Shown in pieces: positions 58,801 to 64,000 of a DNA stretch of 64,000 nt (position 1 is the stretch's first letter; every line of letters starts with the position of its first letter). Under the pieces are notes generated by a model. That model saw nothing but the letters and a program-made list of their open reading frames with translations. It was not told where the DNA came from and did not search any database. A program made the translations under genes and the position numbers. This DNA comes from Micrasema longulum (lineage: Eukaryota; Arthropoda; Insecta; Trichoptera; Brachycentridae): contig JAGVSM010000184.1 in assembly GCA_022494885.1 (NCBI GenBank), positions 124,001 to 188,000 of the forward strand, read 5' to 3'.

Positions 58801-60745
58801 ATCTACTGACACTTTAAACAGCATAGAATCCAAAGTGGATCATATATTAAGAACCAAAAAGAAATCTGTTTCATTCTGCGATCAAGTTATACTTGTTGCA
58901 ACAGCCGAGGATCAAGAAGATGATAGTTACATTCCTAATCCTATTTTGGAAAGAGTACTCAAATCTGCACTTAATAAGCCCGAGACTATCACTCTTCCTT
59001 TACAAGGGGAAAGACCATCTTTACATAGACAAGATTCTATGGAAAGTCAAAAATCCAATATTTCTTGCTTATCACAAAGTTCTCAACACCAACGGGAATT
59101 AAACCCACCAACTGAATATGATAAAGCACTAAATATTAACACCCCTTATCAACATGTTCCCAATACGCAGGTTGCTAAAAGTGAAAATATTAACATTCCT
59201 CGTACTTCTGAAATCAATCACCAAGTTCCTCCCATGCCTCTTCAACAGCATAGAATGTTAAATGATTCACCGTATCAACACCTTTCTAACATAAACAATA
59301 CTCAATTTCATAATTCTAACCTCTATCAGTCATCACCCACTGCTCAGGTATTAAATGGGTATAACCCGAACCAGAGACAATACATGAAAACGCTCCCACA
59401 GCAAACATCTTCGCCTAATATTATGAACAATCCAAGTCCCAATTTCTACAACTCCCAACATACAAATGTTAATAATTCTGCTGCGGCTTCTAATAATTCC
59501 ATCCAATCCATACCAAATTATCCTCAAACTTCACAACCAACACACAACAACTATAATCAAAATTCTCAACCGCCACAGACTTACGCACAAAACACGATGT
59601 TACCCCAAAATTATGCTCAGCAAGCTCTAAATACAACAACAAGTCCACTTACAATGCAAAATTACCACCAAAACTCCCAGACAATGCAAAACTATACACA
59701 AAATAACCAATACAATGCAATTCAGCATACAGCAGTTCCGAGACAAGTTACAAATGGCTATCCACAACCATCAAACAATCAGCAGCAAAAACAAAACTCC
59801 ATGTATTTCCCTGTCAATAGAACACAACCTATGCCAGGAAACTCTACACAATATAATCAAACAACTAATAGTAATTCACCATATCAACATGTTCCTTCAT
59901 CGCCACATTTAATGCAAAATGAAATGAACACAACTCAAACTTATGAAAGTGATTACAATGCAGCAAAATATATTCCTAATAGCACAACTCATATGAAACC
60001 TGACCAATTTTCACAAAACACAAATAATTCAACTAATTACAATTATATCAACAGCTTACAACAATTATCTCAAACTTCTTATAATTCTCCTTACCAAAGA
60101 GTACCTTTAATCCATGGAGACACCGTCAATAATCACCCAGCTAATACAGTTTCTCCCGTATATCAGAGAGTTCCTCAACCTTATAATGAAACCCAGACTA
60201 CCGGTCATAACAGTCAATTCCAAAAACCTCCCCACCCATATTCCGATCAGAATAAAATAAATCCTCAATACATTGGACAAGAACAAAAACAGACTCAGTA
60301 TTATCAACAGGATTATGGAATGGATAATATGAATGGAATGCACACCAACCTGCCTTATCAAGGTGTTCCTATGAAAGCTTCACCGTATCAACAAGTTCCG
60401 ATGCCGAAACAACCCCAGAAGAAGTCAGTATCCTTTGAACCAGGTACGAAAGGAGGAAGCGATACTCCGGTATACAAGAATAACGCACCCATGAACGGAG
60501 CACCCGCCAATAATCAAATTAGTAATAATATAAATGGTATGGTACAGAATAGCATACCAATGAACAATAACGGAATGAATGGTGTAAATAGTAGTGTAAA
60601 TAATAGTGTTAATAATAGTGTTAATATTAATAGTGCTGTGGGAAAGACACCTTGCAATTTGTGTAGAAAAAAACAAGTGAATTCTCCGGCAATGTACTGC
60701 GTAGATTGCGACTTTTATATGTCGAGATTTAAACAGAGAACATAG
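40222..60745 (+). CDS. ec: echinus / USP53-USP54-like ubiquitin hydrolase family protein (4 visible exons)
   Basis: Joined coding exons 40222-40821, 52441-52740, 55058-55201 and 55361-60745 give 2142 residues; every intron has GT..AG ends and is phase 0. Residues 201-490 match the USP fold of USP53/USP54: [14 protein letters not shown], zinc-ligand pairs C286/C289 and C347/C351, [15 protein letters not shown] with the His-box His427, and YFDDATV with Asp444/445. The tail has an MIT-like helical stretch (~733-815), a basic cluster (~982-1008), Q/N-rich repeats and a C-terminal CxxC pair. Drosophila echinus acts in pupal eye cell sorting and interommatidial cell death. USP53/54 were long thought inactive, but K63-directed activity has since been reported. 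The exon for the catalytic Cys box was not found, so this model would lack the nucleophile. The orthology is secure; completeness is not. Confidence 0.9.
41868..42425. mobile_element. foldback element FB, best copy
   Basis: Left arm 41868-42062 and right arm 42234-42425 are near-exact mirror images of about 190 nt, from ATTTAAATTTATTCAACAGA at the left to the complementary end at the right. Words include TTGGCTGGTTTAAGTGGCCA and CATCTGTTGACTTTTGTG. The 170-nt centre carries CCGGCTGAACC and a 57-nt block (42176-42232) that is repeated just outside the left end (41802-41853). No frame is present. Confidence 0.85.
42690..42880. mobile_element. foldback element FB, single decayed arm
   Basis: AAAAGGTTTCACCTCTTTAA, AATCAACAAATGG, CAGAATGGTGAATATCCCAC and GCAATGACAGGCCGGGAC follow the order of the FB right arm. 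Confidence 0.65.
43735..44095 (+). repeat. dispersed repeat R1, copy 2
   Basis: Inverted relative to 6610-6965, over about 350 nt including both ends. A 119-codon frame at 43753-44112 is AT-driven and not convincing as a gene. Confidence 0.7.
44252..44508 (+). mobile_element. SINE family A
   Basis: Head with GTAGTGGTTGACGCG and box B CCGGGCTCGATTCA, family body, and a GATGATGATGA end. Confidence 0.8.
45545..45905 (-). mobile_element. possible LINE 3' end
   Basis: TTATTTATTTATTAATACAC followed on the minus sense by a GC-richer stretch (45800-45900) resembles the layout of LINE-J copies, but no shared sequence was found; weak. Confidence 0.25.
46085..46245 (+). mobile_element. small TIR element carrying a hammerhead-like motif, copy 1
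   Basis: The left end TACTGACATTTCTTGGTGGA then CATTTTAATTATAATAATA matches, inverted, the right end of the element at 61505-61690. The core 46140-46182 is identical to 61563-61605. The right side continues AATGTGGAATAAAACTGTAA. Confidence 0.7.
46140..46182 (+). ncRNA. hammerhead-like ribozyme motif, copy 1
   Basis: Stem I ACCAGT (46140-46145) with ACTGGT (46177-46182); conserved CTGACGA (46146-46152); one extra T; stem II GTCG/CGAC with a GTCA loop; GAAA (46166-46169); a tiny stem III region CCCG; GTC (46174-46176) as the expected cleavage triplet. The core matches the hammerhead consensus CUGANGA...GAAA...NUH except for the extra base before stem II. Hammerheads with very short stem III are known from Penelope-like elements and retrozymes. 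Confidence 0.55.
46490..46700 (+). mobile_element. possible tRNA-derived SINE, unassigned
   Basis: TAACCCAGATAGTGGAATG followed about 40 nt later by GAGTTCAGTCCCCGG resembles box A and box B spacing. No second full copy was found; a GGTACCtGAACC word recurs at 50140. Confidence 0.35.
48520..48985. mobile_element. foldback element FB with altered centre
   Basis: Left arm from TTTTAGAGAAGGAAATATGG to TTTTACACACTG; right arm from AATCAACAGATGGAAACATT to AAATGTTCTCCATCTCTGCT. The arms are mirrored and the ~200-nt centre differs from other copies. Confidence 0.75.
51262..51400 (-). mobile_element. SINE family A, 3' body
   Basis: The complement carries the family-A body (CAGTGCTCTTTGCACCATC region, TTAAGATACGGTGTGATTTA) without the tRNA-like head. 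Confidence 0.65.
51415..52255 (-). mobile_element. LINE-J 3' UTR split by a composite insertion
   Basis: The left part 51415-51610 and the right part 52205-52250 (CGTCTCGCAGCAGTCTCCTG) are contiguous in the copy at 10437-10690. The ~590-nt insert starts with (TA)n and a family G end (51650-51700) and holds the tandem block 51715-52105. Confidence 0.7.
51715..52105. repeat. four diverged tandem units
   Basis: CTTGCAGCTACAGAGCGCAT or a close variant occurs at about 51718, 51819, 51961 and 52063 (spacing about 100, 142, 102), each followed by a GACGATTGGAATTCTAG-like word. Confidence 0.7.
52441..52740 (+). CDS. ec: ec coding exon 2: USP core, first visible part
   Basis: 100 residues from [18 protein letters not shown] to SEPLPFTQ, with GT donor GCAG|GTAAAC. 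It carries the conserved [14 protein letters not shown] helix and the first zinc-ligand pair CAAC. In relatives the residues just before this exon are the Cys-box segment ending C-I-F-C-A-L-K. Base composition is extremely GC-rich, with third codon positions nearly all G or C, unlike the other exons. Open frames on all strands here are a by-product of that composition. Confidence 0.9.
52741..55057 (+). other. ec intron 2
   Basis: GTAAAC donor, TTTGCAG acceptor. Contains a SINE D copy 55 nt from the donor; otherwise no assigned feature. Short frames at 53939, 54232 and 54493 show no family match. Confidence 0.8.
52795..52990 (+). mobile_element. SINE family D
   Basis: Head with GCGCAGTCGGTTAGAAGACC and box B TGATTCGATTCCCGG, then the family-D body CCCATCGATCTTGGGCTATT and a ~70-nt 3' part that is not present in the copy at 3345-3475. 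Confidence 0.7.
55058..55201 (+). CDS. ec: ec coding exon 3
   Basis: 48 residues, [18 protein letters not shown] to [10 protein letters not shown], before GTGAGT. It continues the USP fold (palm/zinc-finger region) and supplies the first cysteine of the second metal-ligand pair. The ATG at its start is an internal Met in phase with exon 2, not a start codon. Confidence 0.9.
55202..55360 (+). other. ec intron 3 (159 nt)
   Basis: GTGAGT donor and TTTTTTACAG acceptor, phase 0. Confidence 0.85.
55361..60745 (+). CDS. ec: ec coding exon 4: end of USP fold and disordered tail
   Basis: 1794 residues and a TAG stop. It opens with [18 protein letters not shown], finishing the zinc-ligand pair begun in exon 3, then the His box and YFDDATV. 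The tail holds HSRQNS twice, an acidic/basic charged run, the conserved [18 protein letters not shown] cluster, two proline runs, KSVSF twice (residues ~1515 and ~2036), a Q/N-rich stretch with seven PYQxVP-like repeats, and a terminal C-N-L-C ... C-V-D-C pair. An in-frame ATG at 55343 is intronic and is not the start. Confidence 0.92.
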   Translation, partial: SSCGAKTQICRSLMNRPEIVSVGVVWDSERPTLEHIMDVFSTVGTSLQLKDIFHSVVDQHWASQTVHNLVGVVTYYGKHYSTFFFHTKLRLWIYFDDATVKEVGPRWDQVVDKCRRGRYQPLLLLYATPNGTPCNTESAPKSVIPFPNINGGNMSVQTMLRRSVTPSPEKPNIGNTRRAITPNPDNHVFIRPPINKSYNEYQNLAVIQDNLFGKQTASDIDTIDGDMSKEPDYISRKTVESVLNAQNAKKQQMQLHRSLSTGSTSANLVDNIVIPDHLNVPRRRDSGNWSGDRNSTSSSSSTTMENPYLYLVGKMQQRNGSLPGSPTRKGELSSGSSGRYDAGYDSYSLSSTDSLPLQQGLKHNLQLAQIPEYQPQARLFGKPQMTQDDCERLCLEADQLLDKSRQMEDANDLETALVLCNAAATKTRAAMDAPYNNPHTMTFARMKHNTCIMRARSLHRRMLQEQGFNDKENGIPDVRHTREGSNSSARHSRQNSRDKTNHSRQNSKEMLANPAPVVEKVSQTNKNIEIYATLPKKKSTLKKSAQPNNTIEDEEYMIYDRPSRESRSIFGRSKNKDEDKNKEKRSRSEDRSKISKDLSIAPDSLANAKDTLKREKNKEDKDEKKAEKDSKPGKKQHKIRRKLLMGGLIRRKNRSMPDLTEGNVDDGSKSNNNVKSVGSVDDSAVGLKGMDKNLSGMSGYLSEGHLEYSGNSTNPNLERSKLMRKSFHGSAGKMLTVPKVPPPPPLRTTSQLSGPKSGELSHEVAERPPYPLPSEVQNTYFNQQNYINQDAHPNQVEQYNTYDHEPQSLPFLPSYNDGGNNNKMYVQQSVLKDILPNYNQGMIYDSCIPTNPDATNNYHMVITKADVHQERSPIKQETINPLPISQSHIQNLTNAFDNDVDEVDCVAVRMSNMELPPYPSPPSSIVHSRQPSEDFPPPPPPLDTPTIESATNASESRDTIDSETTKPATGLLAQLQLKRQQILSQEPNKNYSEESSRSTGETWLRELQAKQVALRLKKSGSAELLRSQNEITKYNAQNEMTGDQFQTENSNLVRNLTSRFEFPKLQDSIENEQLNSRSIDGVRNNFANGNQSNIPHNTETLNTYVSDHYPSSRRSSESSIGKNQIEEEIREVEMLNAAVNRQLSKNASTDTLNSIESKVDHILRTKKKSVSFCDQVILVATAEDQEDDSYIPNPILERVLKSALNKPETITLPLQGERPSLHRQDSMESQKSNISCLSQSSQHQRELNPPTEYDKALNINTPYQHVPNTQVAKSENINIPRTSEINHQVPPMPLQQHRMLNDSPYQHLSNINNTQFHNSNLYQSSPTAQVLNGYNPNQRQYMKTLPQQTSSPNIMNNPSPNFYNSQHTNVNNSAAASNNSIQSIPNYPQTSQPTHNNYNQNSQPPQTYAQNTMLPQNYAQQALNTTTSPLTMQNYHQNSQTMQNYTQNNQYNAIQHTAVPRQVTNGYPQPSNNQQQKQNSMYFPVNRTQPMPGNSTQYNQTTNSNSPYQHVPSSPHLMQNEMNTTQTYESDYNAAKYIPNSTTHMKPDQFSQNTNNSTNYNYINSLQQLSQTSYNSPYQRVPLIHGDTVNNHPANTVSPVYQRVPQPYNETQTTGHNSQFQKPPHPYSDQNKINPQYIGQEQKQTQYYQQDYGMDNMNGMHTNLPYQGVPMKASPYQQVPMPKQPQKKSVSFEPGTKGGSDTPVYKNNAPMNGAPANNQISNNINGMVQNSIPMNNNGMNGVNSSVNNSVNNSVNINSAVGKTPCNLCRKKQVNSPAMYCVDCDFYMSRFKQRT

Positions 60746-61182
60746 CAAAAAGAGACAGTAGATTAAATATAATTAAATTAAAGTACAAATTTATTGTAAA
60801 TACAAATTGTTTATGTTTTAATTGTCTTCTGATAACTATATGTAGTTATAAAAAAATGTAATATGTTATTATGATAATGAATTTTTATATTTTGTATAAT
60901 TATTTTATTATTCCTAGTGACGAAATCACCTTAAATATTGACAATATTGAATGTATATAATCATTGTAATTATGCCAGAATTTGGTTATCCTATTGTTGA
61001 GTAGTTTGTGAAATTTTATTTAAGAGAATGATTTTATTTATTTTATTGAAAAAGTGTGATATATGTCATAAGGAATATGAATATTATGCAATTTATTGCG
61101 TGATCTCACTACTTTAAAAATGTTTTATATTTTTACAATAAGAATATAATGTAAAAAATTATGTACATATGATATATTTTTG

Positions 61183-61204
61183 AATAAAGAATTTTAATAA
61201 TAAA
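61183..61204 (+). terminator. poly(A) signals of ec
   Basis: AATAAA at 61183-61188 and again at 61199-61204, followed by a GCTGTTTTTTT GU-rich element. This gives a 3' UTR of about 480 nt. Confidence 0.7.
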
Positions 61205-61504
61205 AATACCCATGCTGTTTTTTTACAAAATGTTTTTTACAATGAGGAAGTTCAGTGGTTTTTGAGGAAATTTATATATTTGTTAATAGGCTATCAAACG
61301 AAGCAAAAAATATATCTATCGTATTATCATCGCTGTGATTTTTTAAGTTTTTAAATTTTCTTACTATTCCGTGCGAGACATCACTAGTTCTCTTCGGTGA
61401 GTTGTTCTGATTGATGAGTTGGCTTCTATCACAACACTCTTTCATTCGTTGACTAATCTATCACAACACTCTTTCATTCGTTGATTTTGACGAACTTGTG
61501 TCAT

Positions 61505-61690
61505 GAACAAGTCATTTATTTTAATTATAATAATAAAACTACGTGTAAAGTTTTGTGACCAGACCAGTCTGACGATGTCGGTCACGACGAAACCCGGTCA
61601 CTGGTAAAAATTTATAAACAAAAGTGGAATAAAACTATAAACGTATTATCATTATAATTAAAATGCATTTCCACCAAGAAATGTCAGTAG
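61505..61690 (+). mobile_element. small TIR element carrying a hammerhead-like motif, copy 2
   Basis: Ends ATTTTAATTATAATAATAAA and ATCATTATAATTAAAATGCA are inverted repeats, with inner mirrored ACGTGTAAAGTTTT / AAAACTATAAACGT words around the core. Confidence 0.7.
61563..61605 (+). ncRNA. hammerhead-like ribozyme motif, copy 2
   Basis: Identical over 43 nt to copy 1: stem I 61563-61568 with 61600-61605, CTGACGA 61569-61575, extra T 61576, stem II 61577-61588, GAAA 61589-61592, GTC 61597-61599. Flanking sequence is less conserved than the core. Confidence 0.55.
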
Positions 61691-61959
61691 AAAAACTCAG
61701 TCTTTCATTTTTATCAAAATCAATTTTATTCCATTTTTCGTATGTTATAGAGAAACTTTGTTGAAAACATTTTTTATATCCAATTTCCCGTAGCACTGAA
61801 CTTCCTCATTTAATGCTTTGCAAAAAACTTATGAAATATGCTTACTAATAATATTATGTCTAGGAGTAATTATTCTTGAGCCAAAAGAAAGAGTAGGTAT
61901 GAAATATCCATTTATACTGTAGAGGGACCTTATAATAAGTAGACACTAAATTACATTTA

Positions 61960-62185
61960 ATCATCATTATTCCCTTTCCACACGTAATGGTGCATAGGGT
62001 ACTGCATTGGTACACCAGTGTATTTTGTCAATTTTTTATACAACAAGGTAAGATGTTCAATTTTACGGTCCAGGGACAAAACACCTTCTAAAATAAATAT
62101 TTCATGTCAACCATGTCGGGAATTGAACCCTAGACCTCTTGCATGGTAGGCAAATAAGCTGACCACTATACCACAAGACCGACAA
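61960..62185 (-). mobile_element. SINE family A
   Basis: Complement: box-A remnant TGGTATAGTGGTCAGC, box B GGGTTCAATTCCC, family body and AAAGGGAATAATGATGAT end. Confidence 0.8.
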
Positions 62186-62404
62186 ATTAAAAATTACGTT
62201 TACAGAATATGAATTTGTTTTTTCCCTTGGTTTTAAATCAAATGCAATTACTTAGAGTGAACACAAACATTTCTCAAAAAAAATCATTATTGATAGAATT
62301 ATGAACCTAAATTAGTTGATTAATTCATGTATTCAATAAAACAATCATTAGTCAATAATATAAGCTACTGACATTCGATTTGTCCATATATCAAAGATAA
62401 ATTT
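62186..62404. other. no gene recognised
   Basis: AT-rich spacer between repeats. Confidence 0.35.
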
Positions 62405-63130
62405 TCCATGTTCGTTGAAATGTACTATGTATGTACTATAAATAATGGTCTTCAGGCCACTGTAGATAGCTTAAATAGGTACTCCACATGCATGGGTTCA
62501 AAAATCAATATTGCGAAAACCCATGTACTGTGTAACACTTCATGCCTTGACGCCCAAAATCCCCTGACTCTGTCAAACCAAGTCATCAAAAGGGTCGAGA
62601 GTTTCAAATACCTGGGAGTATATGTTATGGAAAATGGCAGCTTTCAAAAAGAACTAGGAGAACGGCTAGGAAAAGCAGGCACCATATTTAACAGTATGAA
62701 GGCTGTCTGGGGATCGGATATTTACTCAGTGAAAACCATGCCACCAAATGCCACCTATATAACGCCTGCATAACACCTATTCTCCTCTACGGATGCGAAT
62801 TGTGGCACCTCACTAGGGACCAAAACAGGAAAATTCTGAGTTTTGAGAATAGGTGTTTCAGAAGAATCTTAAAAGTGGCAGCTCGACTCTTTGCGAGGAA
62901 ATGAAAGCAATATGATAAACGGACGCAGTAAAACCCGGCGACAACCGTCATCGCCGAGGCTACGAGCACGGTTGTCTCTAATAAAGGGTAGATGCCTCCT
63001 GGAGAGCCTTTAACCACGCTTGTCTAGTTTACAAGGCATCAGGTTCTCGATGTTCTGGATCTCCACTGCTGACTGTTCATCGGCAGGTCGTGTCAGAACT
63101 ACGGGATGTGAACCTGACTTGGGAGGATGA
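62405..63130 (+). mobile_element. LINE remnant: reverse transcriptase C-terminal half
   Basis: Frame 62408-62773 has ATVDSLNRYSTCMGSKINIA and ESFKYLGVYVMENGSFQKEL, the end of the palm and thumb of a RTE/CR1-like reverse transcriptase. It then shifts frame near 62765 and continues LLYGCELWHLTRDQNRKIL. Beyond 62900 only degraded tail sequence (SELRDVNLTWEDEQELAADG) is readable. 5'-truncated and frameshifted, so inactive. Confidence 0.8.
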
Positions 63131-63164
63131 ACAGGAGCTGGCAGCTGACGGAGATTTTTTTTTT

Positions 63165-63345
63165 GTAAAAAAGAAATATTTGCGTTCCTATGATTTACCC
63201 AAATATTTCATTTTGAGGGCCATTTTCAATGAGTTGTAAATAACTCACTATTAGAAAATGGAATCGAGTTGGGGTAGAGTAGGATTCGAACCACGGACCT
63301 TTGGTCCGTGAGTCCAAGACACTAGCCATGGGACCACAACCCGAT
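63165..63345 (-). mobile_element. SINE family B
   Basis: Full minus copy: complement head GGGTTGTGGTCCCATGGCTA, box B GTGGTTCGAATCCTAC, body CATTTTCTAATAGTGAGTTA, ending ATTTGGGTAAATCATAGGAA. Very similar to 1106-1290. The 30-odd bases before it include a poly-T run that fits the A-rich tail. Confidence 0.85.
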
Positions 63346-63714
63346 GCTTGGAGGATCTTTGTGGACACCATATGCTCCAACTAGGGAGTGGACATAGAAT
63401 AATAAATGAAATGAATAAATAAATAGTATCTGGAAATAAAAAAGGAGGTATTTACATAGTTATTTTCCATGTAAAATATTTAAGAGAAAATAAGTTCAGA
63501 AATACTATTTTTTTAGATTACAATAATTGGAAGATGCACAAGCTATTCCATTGAATTAGGTTTAGATTAATAATAATAATATATATGTGTACTATTACTG
63601 AACCTGGCACAATCCATCTTTCTTATTTTGACCAAAAAACAGATACAATAATAATTACTCCAGTAAAATGGCTAAATAGGGCAGAGCCAAAAACGTGTTT
63701 TATATTCATAAAAC
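63346..63714. other. no gene recognised
   Basis: AT-rich; contains the AAAATGGCTAAATAG word (63667) shared with the insert at 28.0 kb. Confidence 0.35.
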
Positions 63715-63870
63715 AATTTACTTATTTATTCATACAAGTAAACTTACATATTATAAAAAATATTAACTTATCCGAAACTCTGAAGCCAAGAGCCCTGTGT
63801 TGAGTTGGGACACAACAAAATGGAAAATGAAAACATGCATATTACTAAAGAATACGAGGTTCACAAAAAG
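63715..63870 (-). mobile_element. LINE-J remnant, 3' UTR
   Basis: ACTCTGAAGCCAAGAGCCCT, GTGTTGAGTTGGGACACAAC and TATTACTAAAGAATAC match the copies at 10437 and 51415. The last 130 nt of the window show nothing further. Confidence 0.65.
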
Positions 63871-64000
63871 GCCATTTAATGAAGTAACCTTTCTTGATTC
63901 CAATCTGTACTTACTCGGTTTCAAACTAACTGTCATTAATTTACTTTTTGTATAGAGCCAACATGGAATAAAACTTTCAAGTTCAAGACACTCCATTCCT

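Larger units (their letters stand above)
61241..61810. mobile_element. TIR element, family T, with nested insertion
   Basis: Left end AATGAGGAAGTTCAGTGG and right end CACTGAACTTCCTCATT are mirrored. The outer parts match 20768-21203. A hammerhead-motif element sits inside (61505-61690), and a ~31-nt tandem duplication (TATCACAACACTCTTTCATT unit) is at 61428-61485. It begins only 36 nt after the second poly(A) signal. Confidence 0.75.

Overview
The window is eukaryotic and almost certainly from an insect. It has one intron-containing gene with GT/AG splice sites, AT-rich non-coding DNA (roughly two thirds or more A+T by eye), several tRNA-derived SINE families, decayed non-LTR retrotransposons and many small inverted-repeat elements. 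Short words such as TACGAGTA and TAGGTACCTA recur; in my experience these are common in moth and butterfly genomes, so Lepidoptera is my best guess, with low confidence.

The only gene I can identify occupies 40.0-61.2 kb on the + strand. It is the orthologue of Drosophila echinus (ec), the insect counterpart of vertebrate USP53/USP54. Four coding exons are visible: 40222-40821, 52441-52740, 55058-55201 and 55361-60745. All junctions are in phase 0, giving a 2142-residue product if spliced as drawn. The first exon is a disordered Ser/Pro/Lys-rich head, exons 2 and 3 and the start of exon 4 carry a USP-like fold, and the rest of the last exon is a long disordered tail with an MIT-like helical stretch, basic cluster, Q/N-rich region with repeated PYQxVP motifs and a C-terminal CxxC pair. 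The exon that should encode the USP Cys box was not found in the 11.6-kb first intron or elsewhere.

From 1 to 40 kb there is no gene I can support except a possible 5' end of a minus-strand gene at 148-1. This stretch is repeat-rich: four SINE families (called A-D here), LINE remnants (including one family, LINE-J, seen six times across the window), foldback elements (FB) and TIR/MITE elements (M1, G, T). Four GC- or CpG-richer patches (6.0-6.2, 31.6-31.8, 33.65-33.86 and 39.36-39.54 kb) look promoter-like; the last lies about 0.5 kb upstream of a candidate 5'-leader acceptor for ec.

Intron 1 of ec and the 3' flank (61.2-64.0 kb) hold more copies of the same repeats. The most unusual signal is a 43-nt motif present in two identical copies (46140-46182 and 61563-61605). 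It folds like a type-I hammerhead ribozyme with a very short stem III and one extra base next to stem II, and looser relatives lie inside other TIR elements at 14.5, 25.0 and 27.35 kb.
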